A DNA stretch of 64,000 bases from Bradyrhizobium sp. SZCCT0153 (GTDB taxonomy: Bacteria; Pseudomonadota; Alphaproteobacteria; Rhizobiales; Xanthobacteraceae): the NCBI RefSeq assembly GCF_018129995.1, contig NZ_JAFCKS010000010.1, positions 1 to 64,000 of the forward strand, in the 5' to 3' direction. The notes under the pieces were generated by a model. That model saw only the letters and a list, made by a program, of their open reading frames with translations. It made no database searches and was not told the origin of the DNA. Both the position numbers and the translations under genes were made by a program. Shown piece after piece: positions 42,153 to 50,053 of this stretch (its first letter is position 1; the number at the start of each line of letters is the position of its first letter).

Positions 42153-43373
42153 ATGACGAACGCTCTTCTCAAGCTCGCCGCAGCCTCGGGGCTGGTTGTC
42201 GCGCTGTCGATCCAGGTCGCGCAGGCGCAGAAGAAATACGATCCCGGCGCCTCCGACACCGAGATCAAGGTCGGCCAGACCGTGCCGCTCAGCGGCCCGG
42301 CCTCCGCCTATGCCGTGATCGGCAAGACCCAGGCCGCCTACATGACGATGATCAACGATCAGGGCGGCGTAAACGGGCGCAAGATCAGTCTGATCCAGTA
42401 TGACGACGCCTATTCGCCGCCGAAGACGGTGGAGCAGATCCGCAGGCTGGTCGAGAGCGACGAGGTGCTGCTGACCTTCCAGATCATCGGCACCGCACCG
42501 AACGTCGCCGTGCAGAAATATCTCAACGCCAAAAAGGTTCCGCAGATCTTCGCGGCAACGGGCGCGGCGCGCTTCACCGATCCGAAGAACTTCCCCTGGA
42601 CCATGGGCTTCAACCCTTCCTACCTCGTGGAGGGGCGGATCTATGCGCAATATCTTCTGAAGAACTATCCGAACGCCAGGATCGGCGTGCTCTACCAGAA
42701 CGACGATCTCGGCAAGGACTACCTCGCCGGCTTCAAAGCAGGTCTCGGTGACAAGGCGAAGATGATCGTGGCGGAGACATCCTACGAGATCACTGAGCCG
42801 ACCATCGACTCCCAGATCCTGCGGCTGAAGGATGCCGGCGCCGACGTGCTGTTCAGCGCCACGACGCCGAAACAGGCCGCACAGGCGATCAAGAAGGTTG
42901 CCGAGATCGGCTGGAAGCCGCTGCACATCATCGACATCAACGCTTCCTCGGTCAGCGCGGTGCTGAAGCCCGCCGGGCTCGACAATGCCAAGGGCGTCGT
43001 CAGCGTCGGCTATGTCAAGGATTCCGCCGATCCCGAGTGGAAGGACGATCCCGGCATGAAGCGCTATCTCGCCTTCATGGCGAAATACTACCCGGACGGC
43101 GACAGGGATTCGAACCTGAACGTCTACGGCTACATCACCGCGCAGCTCCTGGTGCAGGTGCTGAAGCAATGCGGCGATGACCTCACCCGCGAGAACGTGA
43201 TGCGCCAGGCCGCCAGCCTCAAGAACGTCGTGCTTGACCTGACGTTGCCGGGCATCTCGGTGACGACGACGCCGACCGACTACCGCGTCAACAAGCAGTT
43301 CCAGATGGTGCAGTTCGACGGCCAGCGCTGGCAGAATCTCGGTGACATCGTCGCGGACGAAGCGAAGGAGTGA
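42153..43373 (+). CDS. Branched-chain-amino-acid-type ABC substrate-binding protein, second copy
   Basis: 406 residues with a signal peptide (about 1-26). Peripla_BP_6 fold: EIKVGQTVPLSGPASAYAVI, MINDQGGVNGRKISLIQYDD, FQIIGTAPNVAVQKYL, and RIGVLYQNDDLGKDYL. ATG 42153 is preferred because the GGGA site is too close to ATG 42147. It follows the Bug protein by 18 bases. No membrane components are encoded here. It is a different branch from the copy at 38 kb. Confidence 0.87.
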   Translation: MTNALLKLAAASGLVVALSIQVAQAQKKYDPGASDTEIKVGQTVPLSGPASAYAVIGKTQAAYMTMINDQGGVNGRKISLIQYDDAYSPPKTVEQIRRLVESDEVLLTFQIIGTAPNVAVQKYLNAKKVPQIFAATGAARFTDPKNFPWTMGFNPSYLVEGRIYAQYLLKNYPNARIGVLYQNDDLGKDYLAGFKAGLGDKAKMIVAETSYEITEPTIDSQILRLKDAGADVLFSATTPKQAAQAIKKVAEIGWKPLHIIDINASSVSAVLKPAGLDNAKGVVSVGYVKDSADPEWKDDPGMKRYLAFMAKYYPDGDRDSNLNVYGYITAQLLVQVLKQCGDDLTRENVMRQAASLKNVVLDLTLPGISVTTTPTDYRVNKQFQMVQFDGQRWQNLGDIVADEAKE

Positions 43374-43406
43374 AGCCATCCAGCGAGACGGCCCTATTTC
43401 CTCCTC

Positions 43407-43439
43407 TCGTCATGCCCGGGTCAAGCCCAGGCATGACGA
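43407..43439. repeat. Palindromic repeat / bidirectional terminator
   Basis: TCGTCATGCC (43407-43416) and GGCATGACGA (43430-43439) form a perfect 10-bp stem around a 13-base loop that can extend partly (CCGGG against CCCAG). Elements with TCATGCCCGGG cores recur in Bradyrhizobium intergenic space. It lies between two convergent genes, so it may end transcription from both sides. Confidence 0.7.
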
Positions 43440-43475
43440 CTGAGCGCGTGGCAGGCGAACCGCGAAGGCTGCGCC

Positions 43476-43967
43476 TCACCGCTTCATCCCGCCCACATAG
43501 GCCGCGAGCTTGTCCAGCGTCTGGTAGCCGTATTCGACGGCACCGAAGCCGATCATGCCGTCGCGCTGCTCCGTGCTCGAGGCCAGTTGCCGCATCATCA
43601 GCACGGTCTTGCCGTTGCTTTGCTCGGCGAAGGTGACGGTAAAGCGGAACATGCCGGGATCATCGTCCTGGTCGGTACCGTGATCCATCTCCATCAGAGA
43701 CGGCCGCTCGATGCGGCGGAAGCGCATCCGGTTCGGATAGACCGTGCCGTCGGGGCCGATCATGTTGAAACGCCAGACCCCGCCGACGCGCACGTCGATC
43801 TCGAAGGTCTCGACCTCGAAGCCCTTCGGCCCGAACCATTGCGGCAGGTGCTTTGGGTCGGACCACGCCTCGAACACCAGATCGCGCGGCGCATCGATCA
43901 CGCGGGACATCACGATCTCGCGGTCGAGCGACCATTGCGACAAGGCGGGATTGGCAGAATTGGTCAT
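43476..43967 (-). CDS. SRPBCC (AHSA1-like) domain protein
   Basis: 163 residues, START-like helix-grip fold: MSRVIDAPRDLVFEAWSDPK, then HLPQWFGPKGFEVETFEIDV, RVGGVWRFNMIGPDG and a closing helix GAVEYGYQTLDKLAAYV. It starts 2 bases after the ArsR gene on the same strand. ArsR plus AHSA1/SRPBCC pairs are a common bacterial module; the ligand is generally unknown. Confidence 0.85.
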   Translation of the reverse strand: MTNSANPALSQWSLDREIVMSRVIDAPRDLVFEAWSDPKHLPQWFGPKGFEVETFEIDVRVGGVWRFNMIGPDGTVYPNRMRFRRIERPSLMEMDHGTDQDDDPGMFRFTVTFAEQSNGKTVLMMRQLASSTEQRDGMIGFGAVEYGYQTLDKLAAYVGGMKR

Positions 43968-43969
43968 CG

Positions 43970-44356
43970 TCAGGCACCTTTCCGTTTGGTTGTTCGGGAC
44001 GGTCGCTTTGCGGCCGCCCTCTCCTTCTCTTTCTTCAGTTGCATCACGTAAGCTTCGAACCGATCGAGCCGCGCTTCCCAGATCGCGCGCTGCTGCTGGA
44101 ACCAGTCCTCAGCGCCGAGGAGTGCGTCCGGGCTGAGGCGGCAGGTGCGCACGCGGCCGGATTTCTCCGTCAGAACGAGCCCACTCGTCTCCAGCACGTG
44201 GATGTGTTTCATCAAGCTCGGCAGCGCCATCTCGAAGGGATCGGCGAGTTCGCCGACCGACGCCTCGCCGGCGCACAGCCGCATCACGATCGCCCGCCGT
44301 GTCGGGTCGGCAAGCGCTGCGAAGATCTGATCCAATCGGGACAATTGGTTAGCCAT
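43970..44356 (-). CDS. ArsR-family repressor
   Basis: 128 residues. Winged helix: FAALADPTRRAIVMRLCAGE, SVGELADPFEMALPSLMKHI, then wing TSGLVLTEKSGRVRTCRL. There is no canonical ELCVCDL metal-binding motif, so it probably does not sense arsenite. ATG 44356 has no ribosome-binding site: the promoter -10 element ends seven bases before it, and an operator overlaps the start codon. It is cotranscribed with the SRPBCC gene. Confidence 0.85.
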   Translation of the reverse strand: MANQLSRLDQIFAALADPTRRAIVMRLCAGEASVGELADPFEMALPSLMKHIHVLETSGLVLTEKSGRVRTCRLSPDALLGAEDWFQQQRAIWEARLDRFEAYVMQLKKEKERAAAKRPSRTTKRKGA

Positions 44357-44365
44357 GTAGCTAAC
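44348..44365. promoter_or_regulatory. ArsR operator, proximal site
   Basis: GTTAGCCATGTAGCTAAC is a palindrome with perfect 6-bp arms. It covers the ArsR start codon and touches the -10 element. A second copy of the same pattern lies 50 bases upstream. Confidence 0.6.
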
Positions 44366-44392
44366 TATAGACTCGCCGCGAACCCACGTCAA
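44364..44392 (-). promoter_or_regulatory. Sigma-70-type promoter of the ArsR/SRPBCC operon
   Basis: On the minus strand TTGACG (44392-44387), 17 bases, TATAGT (44369-44364). The expected transcription start falls within a base or two of ATG 44356, so the message would be leaderless. Confidence 0.65.
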
Positions 44393-44397
44393 GGATT

Positions 44398-44415
44398 GTT
44401 AGCCAACAAGCTAAG
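44398..44415. promoter_or_regulatory. ArsR operator, distal site
   Basis: GTTAGCCAACAAGCTAAG repeats the TTAGC-N6-GCTAA pattern of the proximal site, just upstream of the -35 element. Two sites flanking the promoter suggest tight autorepression. Confidence 0.55.
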
Positions 44416-44477
44416 TTAATCCAGCGGCGTGGCCGCGCGCTTCGCGACGATCCCGGCTTCCCGCCCATGGGACTCAA

Positions 44478-44534
44478 TCAACCGTGCGCAACGACGTCAT
44501 TCGCGTCGGCGTGAATTACAAGCTCGGCGCGGTT
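44478..44534 (+). pseudogene. 3' remnant of an Omp25/31-type beta-barrel gene
   Basis: The plus strand encodes STVRNDVIRVGVNYKLGAV, which closely resembles the final beta strand of the intact barrel gene next door (KSNIVRVGVNYKFGGPV), which is on the opposite strand. No stop follows at the expected place and nothing upstream continues the barrel. It appears to be the tail of a lost paralogue or a copied fragment. Confidence 0.6.
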
Positions 44535-44663
44535 AGAGGGTCCGCTGCGGAACTTCCAACGCGCAATTGTGAATTGAGGCGGGACGCGGTTTGCAGGCAC
44601 GAATGGCGCTGGGGGCGTCGGCAACCTGCTCATCAAGCGCGTGTCCTTGTCACCTCGAAAACA

Positions 44664-44690
44664 GAAAGCCCCGGGCGAGCCGGGGCTTTC
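44664..44690 (-). terminator. Rho-independent terminator of the beta-barrel gene
   Basis: GAAAGCCCCGG / CCGGGGCTTTC, an 11-bp perfect stem with a 5-base loop. On the minus strand it is followed by TGTTTTC. It lies 27 bases after the barrel stop codon. Confidence 0.85.
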
Positions 44691-44717
44691 CAAGCCAGAT
44701 TCGGAACGGGATGAAGC

Positions 44718-45551
44718 TCAGTATCTGGCGACGACAGGTCCGCCGAACTTGTAGTTCACGCCGACGCGCACGATGTTCGACTTGATGTCCACCGAGTGGG
44801 TGTAGACGTTGCTCGGGAATGGCACCGTGCCAGCAAATCCAATCAGGTTGGTGCTGGTCGCCGTTGTGCGGCCGAGGTCAACATAGAGGTATTCGGCCTT
44901 GAGCGACCAGCCGCCGCCGAACGCGTATTCGGTGCCAACACCTGCGGTCCAGCCGAGGCGCGTGTCGCGGATCGCCGCCGACTCCGTCGCCGCGGAGAAT
45001 GTGTCGGTGAAGTTGAAATTACCCTTCACCTCGGAGATTGCAGCGCCACCGGTGGCGTAGAGCAGCCAGGTCGGAGCAGCCAGGAAGCCGATACGGCCCC
45101 GGACGGTGGCGAGCCAGTCGGCCGAGACCTGCGAGGACACGGTGAAGCCGGTCGGGGCGCAGCAGGGATAGAGCGCCGACCCGGACGCACTGCCCTTGAA
45201 GCCGAAATAGTTGATGTCGCCTTCGAGACCGAGCACGGCGTTGTTGACCTGCCAGTTGTAGCCGGCGGCAAAACCGCCAGTGACACTCGAGCTGTTGACG
45301 CGCTGGGCGCCGACAGCTGCAATCGCAGGAACACTGGAGCTCGCGAAATAGCCGGCGGGATCGAACACGGTCGAGGTGCCCGGATCGGCGCTACCCCATT
45401 GTCCGCCGACGTTGGCGCCGACATAGAAGCCGGTCCAGTTGTAGGCCGGCGCCATCACGGGCGCCTTGGTGTAGTGAGCCGCGAGATCCGCAGCGGACAC
45501 GGACGCGGTGCCCAGGACAACCGATGCGACCACCAGCAAAAACTTCTTCAT
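44718..45551 (-). CDS. Outer-membrane beta-barrel protein (Omp25/31 family)
   Basis: 277 residues with a signal peptide ending VSAADLA. The mature start has the typical YTKAPVMAPAYNWTGFYVGAN, followed by alternating barrel strands and a C-terminal strand IVRVGVNYKFGGPVVARY. Rhizobiales carry many of these small porin-like proteins, linked to envelope stability. ATG 45551 with AAGGAG is used. It has a strong terminator downstream. The preceding 272 bases (45552-45823) show no gene. Confidence 0.88.
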   Translation of the reverse strand: MKKFLLVVASVVLGTASVSAADLAAHYTKAPVMAPAYNWTGFYVGANVGGQWGSADPGTSTVFDPAGYFASSSVPAIAAVGAQRVNSSSVTGGFAAGYNWQVNNAVLGLEGDINYFGFKGSASGSALYPCCAPTGFTVSSQVSADWLATVRGRIGFLAAPTWLLYATGGAAISEVKGNFNFTDTFSAATESAAIRDTRLGWTAGVGTEYAFGGGWSLKAEYLYVDLGRTTATSTNLIGFAGTVPFPSNVYTHSVDIKSNIVRVGVNYKFGGPVVARY

Positions 45552-45823
45552 TCCAGTCTCCTTGCCCCACGCGAGCCAAGCTCGTGTTTTCGAATGTGCG
45601 CGGTGGAAGCAGCCGGCGCAGATTGTGCATAGGGAGTGGACCGCTCGCCGTCTTGGGCTGCCGCGAAGTTCATAGGGACTGTGACGTAGTGTGCGCCCCC
45701 CACCGTACAAACGAATGACGGGTGTGACTCAGGGGCCACGCATCACCCTTCGACAGCGGCGGGCCACGCACATCAATGTCGCATCGCGACAACGCCGCTG
45801 GAAGCGATTCGGATCCGTCTGGC

Positions 45824-46528
45824 TCAAACCGAGCGCGTCAGTCCGCCGTCGACGCGGATGTTCTGGCCGGTGATGTAGGCCGCGCCGTCGGACGCCAGGA
45901 AGGCGACCGTCGCAGCGACCTCCTCGACCTTGCCGTAGCGCTTCATCGGCACGCTGTCGCGGCGTGCATCCAGCTGCGGCAGGCTGTCGATCCAGCCGGG
46001 CAGCACGTTGTTCATGCGGATGTTATCGCCCGCATGAGTGTCGGCGAATATCTTGGTGAAGGCGGCAAGGCCTGCCCGGAACACCGCCGAGGTCGGAAAC
46101 ATCGCGCTCGGCTCGAACGCCCAGGCGGTCGAGATGTTGATGATGGCGCCTGCCTTCTGTGCCGCCATCACCGGCGTCACCAGCCGGGTCGGACGGATGA
46201 CGTTGAGCAGATAGGTGTCGAGGCCGGTGTGCCACTGCTCGTCGGTGATCTCCGTGATCGGCGCGCGCGGGCCGTGGCCGGCGCTGTTGACGAGCACGTC
46301 GATGCGTCCCCATTTCGCCATCGCGCCATCGACGAGGCGCTTCAGATCGTCGTTCGACTTGTTCGAGCCGGTCACACCGAGCCCGCCGAGCTCGGCTGCC
46401 AGCGCCTCGCCCTTGCCGGAGGACGACAGTATGGCGACGCGAAAGCCGTCGGCCGCGAGCCGCCGCGCAGCCCCTGCCCCCATGCCGCTTCCGCCGGCGG
46501 TAACGAGTGCGACCTTCTCTGCTGCCAT
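45824..46528 (-). CDS. SDR-family protein lacking the canonical YxxxK
   Basis: 234 residues with the Rossmann loop VTAGGSGMGAGAARRLA, NSAGHGPRAPI and C-terminus YITGQNIRVDGGLTRSV, clearly a short-chain dehydrogenase. At the active site, where YSASKAGL would be expected, it reads SAVFRAGL, preceded by FPT. So both the catalytic Tyr and Lys are replaced. Ser is kept in INIST. It may use other residues or have lost activity. ATG 46528 is chosen with AGAGGA upstream. Confidence 0.8.
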   Translation of the reverse strand: MAAEKVALVTAGGSGMGAGAARRLAADGFRVAILSSSGKGEALAAELGGLGVTGSNKSNDDLKRLVDGAMAKWGRIDVLVNSAGHGPRAPITEITDEQWHTGLDTYLLNVIRPTRLVTPVMAAQKAGAIINISTAWAFEPSAMFPTSAVFRAGLAAFTKIFADTHAGDNIRMNNVLPGWIDSLPQLDARRDSVPMKRYGKVEEVAATVAFLASDGAAYITGQNIRVDGGLTRSV

Positions 46529-46635
46529 GACCAATGATCCTCTGTGATATCGTTGAGGCGAGCCGCAGGCCCGGCCTATCATGCGGCTTTCTACCGCCTG
46601 ACCCGCCGGCAGGTCCACCGCCGAAGGTATCCATC

Positions 46636-47478
46636 ATGAGCGATTTGCATATCCGCAGTTTGCGCCCCGAGGAGATCGCCATCGCCGCCGACTGGGCCGC
46701 GGTCGAGGGCTGGAATCCGGGCCTTGGCGATGCCGCATGTTTCGCGATCCCGGACGCGAAAGGCTTCTTCGTCGGCGAGGTCGACGGCGAGCCGGTGGCG
46801 ACAGTCTCATGCGTCAATTACGATGACCGCTTCGCCTTCCTCGGCTTCTACATCGTGCGCTCGGGCTTTCGCGGCGCGGGCCACGGCCTGCGCATCTGGA
46901 ATGCAGCGATCGCGCATGCAGGGGCCCGTGTGATCGGCCTCGACGGCGTCGTGGCGCAGCAGGACAATTACAGAAAGTCCGGCTTCCAGCTGGCTTACGC
47001 AAATATCCGCTATGGCGGTGACGTCGCCGCCCCGCAGAGACCGCCGGCCGATGTCGTTGCGCTGGGCGCGATCCCGTTCGCGCTCGTCGAAGCCGACGAC
47101 GCGACCGTCTTTCCGGCTCCGCGCAGCGCCTTCCTGCGTGCATGGACCAACACGCACGGCCATATCGGCCGTGCTCTTGTGCGCGATGGCAAGCTGGCCG
47201 CATGGGGCGTGATTCGGCCTTGCCGGACGGGCCGCAAGATCGGCCCGCTCGTCGCCGACGATCGCGCGGCAGCGCAGACGCTGCTGCACGGCCTGCTGGC
47301 AAGCGCGGGCGGCGGCGAAATCTTCCTCGACCTCCCCGCCGTCAATCGCGAAGCGATTGCGCTCGCGGAGTCGCTCGGCCTCAAGCCGGTGTTCGAGACG
47401 GCGCGGATGTATACCGGACCGGTCCCGCCACTGCGGATCGACCGCGTTTTCGGCGTGACCAGTTTTGAGCTGGGCTAG
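46636..47478 (+). CDS. GNAT-family N-acetyltransferase
   Basis: 280 residues. The N-terminal GNAT domain (about 1-140) has CoA-binding-type FRGAGHGLRIWNAAIAHA and then VIGLDGVVAQQDNYRKSGF. A C-terminal extension of about 130 residues looks like a second, YitH/Acetyltransf_18-like domain (LGPLVAD-type IGPLVADDRAAAQTLL). Substrate unknown. It is divergent from the SDR gene, and AAGG precedes ATG 46636. Confidence 0.82.
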   Translation: MSDLHIRSLRPEEIAIAADWAAVEGWNPGLGDAACFAIPDAKGFFVGEVDGEPVATVSCVNYDDRFAFLGFYIVRSGFRGAGHGLRIWNAAIAHAGARVIGLDGVVAQQDNYRKSGFQLAYANIRYGGDVAAPQRPPADVVALGAIPFALVEADDATVFPAPRSAFLRAWTNTHGHIGRALVRDGKLAAWGVIRPCRTGRKIGPLVADDRAAAQTLLHGLLASAGGGEIFLDLPAVNREAIALAESLGLKPVFETARMYTGPVPPLRIDRVFGVTSFELG

Positions 47479-47484
47479 CGCCGA

Positions 47485-47946
47485 TCAGTAGCAGCGCATG
47501 ATGTTGACGGTGTGCTCGCCGCCACCGCGGCCGGGCACGGTCACCTGTTCCGTCGGACAGCTCGGCACATAGGGCCGGTCGGACGGCACGACGTTCGGCG
47601 GGAAGCGATGCGTCCAGTCCCAGGGAACGTCATACGTGTAGGTGTAGCGCACGTCGTTGGGGACCGGCTGCCCGGCATCGGCGAACGGGTGGCTGTAGCC
47701 TGCATTGTCGTAGAAGAACCCGCCGCCGCCCGGCCAGTAGACCCAGGGCGTGTTGCGTCCGCGGAACCGGGCGCCCGGCGAAATCGCGGCACGCGCTGCC
47801 GCCGGTGGCGCGGCAGCGGTCACGACGCCATGCGGCGCAGCGCCGCCAGGTCGTGCAAAACTGTCGCCGGGGGCAAGGAGCAGCGCGGCTGCGCTGAGCG
47901 AGGCGAGCAACGCCCCAAGTGATTTGCCATCTGATCTGGACATCAT
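47485..47946 (-). CDS. Secreted hypothetical protein
   Basis: About 153 residues with a signal peptide (LGALLASLSAAALLLAPGDSFA) and a Gly/Pro/Tyr-rich mature part: WVYWPGGGGFFYDNAGYSH, RYTYTYDVPWDWTHRFPP. Two cysteines near the end (VPSCPTEQ, IMRCY) could form a disulfide. The family is not recognised. It lies 343 bases after the last curlin-like gene on the same strand. The choice between ATG 47946 and the adjacent ATG 47943 is arbitrary. Confidence 0.6.
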   Translation of the reverse strand: MMSRSDGKSLGALLASLSAAALLLAPGDSFARPGGAAPHGVVTAAAPPAAARAAISPGARFRGRNTPWVYWPGGGGFFYDNAGYSHPFADAGQPVPNDVRYTYTYDVPWDWTHRFPPNVVPSDRPYVPSCPTEQVTVPGRGGGEHTVNIMRCY

Positions 47947-48289
47947 GATACGCACCAACTGGTTTGGCTTCGCGGATAGCGGCTCCCCACCGCACGCTAG
48001 GCCGGGCCGTCACCCAGCCGCAAACGTATAATTAATTATTGGTTAAGGCACGGGATTAACGGGGAACGGGGTGCGGCAGAACGCCCAAATTCCAGGCCTG
48101 TTTCAAGCACTTCGCTCCGTGGAACGCGAACCTCATAACCAGTTGATCGGAGTTGATCGCGTCAGGCGAACGCAGCCGGAACGCCGCCCCATTGCAACAA
48201 CAACGGCACGCTGACCAGCCTCTATCGCAACTGACAGACCGGGCGTCTCGCAAGGCCCGTCGTCCGCACGGGCGATGGGCCTTCGCGCA
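47947..48289. other. Intergenic region
   Basis: 343 bases. Apart from the hairpin at 48252-48283 I see no gene. An AT-rich patch (TATAATTAATTATTGG, about 48027-48042) stands out and may be the promoter region of the 47.9-kb gene on the minus strand. Confidence 0.5.
48252..48283 (-). terminator. Hairpin after the curlin-like operon
   Basis: AAGGCCC (48252-48258) pairs with GGGCCTT (48277-48283), with further pairing inside the loop (CCGT/ACGG). It lies 6 bases after the last gene of the minus-strand curlin-like group. There is no long T-run, so termination may be only partial. Confidence 0.45.
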
Positions 48290-48580
48290 TCAGCGGCCCT
48301 GATGCTTGTGCAGCCAATCCAGCATGTCCTGGGCATTCCCGGTGCCTTGCGATACGACCGCGGTGTTGCCGCCGCTGCGGCGATAGACCGTTGTCCGGCC
48401 CGGTTCCTTGTCGATCCTGACTTCTGCCTGAGCCGGATCGCCGCTTTGCGTGATCACCGCTGTCCCGTTCTCGTCCTGGACCACGGTGGTATGGCCGTCG
48501 CCGGACTCGCCGGCCCCGGCCGGCGCCATCGCAATTGCAGTCATCAGGCCCATTCCGGATGCGAGCAGGAGAAACTTCAT
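48290..48580 (-). CDS. Small secreted protein with curlin-like repeats
   Basis: 96 residues with a signal peptide (about 1-30). The mature part has two short motifs resembling curlin units (TTVVQDENGTAVITQSG and GGNTAVVSQGTGN) separated by a charged piece (VRIDKEPGRTTVYRRS). The C-terminus MLDWLHKHQGR is unlike curlin. It is the last gene of the five-gene group, 20 bases after the previous one, with AGAGG before ATG 48580. It might be an accessory rather than a fibre subunit. Confidence 0.6.
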   Translation of the reverse strand: MKFLLLASGMGLMTAIAMAPAGAGESGDGHTTVVQDENGTAVITQSGDPAQAEVRIDKEPGRTTVYRRSGGNTAVVSQGTGNAQDMLDWLHKHQGR

Positions 48581-48600
48581 GTCACACCTCTTCGTCTCGA

Positions 48601-49050
48601 TCATCGTCCGAACTGAAATATGGCCAGCCAGTTGAAACGTCCAAACTGGCTGACAGCTCCGGTGTTCATGTCGCCCACCTGAAGCAGGAGCGCATTGGTC
48701 GAATTGCCGATCTGAGTGATCTCGGCGGTGTTGCTCGTGCCGGACTGGCCGATCAGCGCGTTGGTCGTGCCGCCCATTTGGATCACATTGGCATAGTTGC
48801 GTGTCCCGTTCTGGACAATGGTCGCATCGACCGTCCCGGTCCCGCCAATCTCGATGACCCGTGCGATATTAATGCGGCTGCTCTGCTCGATCGTGACCGG
48901 CTGCACATTGTTGCCGAACTCCACGACCGTCTCGATGCTGACGTTCCTGTTGGTCACGCTGCGCTGTACCGACCCAGCGGATGCTTCGGTCACCGCGCCC
49001 ATGGTCGCGAATGCAGCGATCATCGCCAAAGCTTGCCTGCCGCATCTCAT
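48601..49050 (-). CDS. Curlin-repeat protein (149 aa)
   Basis: Signal peptide (about 1-25, ending EASA), then about five curlin-like units of roughly 18-22 residues: TIVQNGTRNYANVIQMG, NALIGQSGTSNTAEITQIG, NALLLQVGDMNTGAVSQFG. The Q-x-G-x-x-N-x-A-x-x-x-Q pattern is that of CsgA/CsgB amyloid subunits. The N-terminal mature region lacks the pattern and is richer in Val/Glu/Arg. Gap of 45 bases from the upstream gene. Confidence 0.72.
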   Translation of the reverse strand: MRCGRQALAMIAAFATMGAVTEASAGSVQRSVTNRNVSIETVVEFGNNVQPVTIEQSSRINIARVIEIGGTGTVDATIVQNGTRNYANVIQMGGTTNALIGQSGTSNTAEITQIGNSTNALLLQVGDMNTGAVSQFGRFNWLAIFQFGR

Positions 49051-49095
49051 CGCCGTTCCCCGTTCACATCAGGTGCCGGTGCGCTCGCGCACGTC

Positions 49096-49506
49096 TCAGG
49101 GGCTGTTTTGAACGATGATCGACGAGTTGACCGCGCCAAATTGCGCGATCGCCCCTGTGTTCATGGTGCCGAGCTGAGACACGAGGCTCGTCGCCGATTG
49201 GCCGGTCTGGCCGACAAAGGCGAAATTGTTCACGCCCGCCTGCCCGACCGAAGCCGAATTTGTTCCTCCAAATTGCAGGATCCCGGTGGCGTTGTTGGTG
49301 CCGTTCTGGACCACGGTCGCGCTGGTGCTGCCGCCGATCATGAACACGCCTGCCATGTTGAGCTGGCTATTCTGGTTGACCATAACGGGAGGTCCGCCGA
49401 CCGACACGATGGTCTTGATGTCTGCGGTCTGCGCGACGGCGGGTCCGATGGGTATGAAAAAAAGGCCGACAAAGGCACCGCACGCGACGCCTGAAAATGT
49501 CCTCAT
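49096..49506 (-). CDS. Curlin-repeat protein (136 aa)
   Basis: Signal peptide (about 1-27, ending PAVAQ), then repeats MAGVFMIGGSTSATVVQNG, NATGILQFGGTNSASVGQAG, NFAFVGQTGQSATSLVSQLG, NTGAIAQFG. Asn, Gln, Gly and Ser are strongly enriched and Cys is absent from the mature part, as expected of amyloid fibre subunits. ATG 49506 with GAGG six bases upstream is chosen. Confidence 0.75.
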   Translation of the reverse strand: MRTFSGVACGAFVGLFFIPIGPAVAQTADIKTIVSVGGPPVMVNQNSQLNMAGVFMIGGSTSATVVQNGTNNATGILQFGGTNSASVGQAGVNNFAFVGQTGQSATSLVSQLGTMNTGAIAQFGAVNSSIIVQNSP

Positions 49507-49538
49507 GACATGCCTCGCAACTGAAAATGGATACGGGA

Positions 49539-49931
49539 TCATGGCGCCTGCTGAAGAATCGTCGAGCCGTTCAGGATTCCGAGTTGGGCCACTCCGGCGG
49601 CGTTGTTCGCACCGATCTGGCCGATCAGGCTTGAATTGGAGCCGCCGACCTGGCCAGCCAGCGCGGTGTTGGATGCAGTCGCGGTGGTGCCGCCCTGCCC
49701 GATCACCAGCGTGTTGACGGTCGCCAATGATCCCGTCTGTACGGTCGTCGCCTGGTTGGTCGCGCCGAACTGCAGCGTGGTGGCGCTGTTGTTCGTCGAA
49801 CCGCTCTGGGAAATGAAGGAGTTGTTGGTCGTGCCAAATTGCAGCACGCTGGCCGTGTTGCCGGCCTGGGCATCGGCAGCAGTCAGCATGCTGAGCGTGA
49901 CGGTCGCCGCGACGAGAAATCTGGTCTGCAT
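49539..49931 (-). CDS. Curlin-repeat protein (130 aa)
   Basis: Signal peptide (about 1-23, ending AQA), then NTASVLQFGTTNNSFISQSG, NNSATTLQFGATNQATTVQTG, NTALAGQVGGSNSSLIGQIG, NAAGVAQLGILNGSTILQQ. About five units with Q-x-G-x-x-N spacing. GGAGG lies eight bases before ATG 49931. It lies 32 bases upstream of the next subunit gene. Confidence 0.75.
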   Translation of the reverse strand: MQTRFLVAATVTLSMLTAADAQAGNTASVLQFGTTNNSFISQSGSTNNSATTLQFGATNQATTVQTGSLATVNTLVIGQGGTTATASNTALAGQVGGSNSSLIGQIGANNAAGVAQLGILNGSTILQQAP

Positions 49932-50053
49932 TGTCATTTCCTCCGCGAAGGTCGGCCTGCGATTCCTGACGTGGTCCACCGGCCTGATTGCGGTGTTTGC
50001 GAGAATGGCCCGGACGCGTCGCAATGTGACGCGCCCGGCCAAACAGGGCTGGC

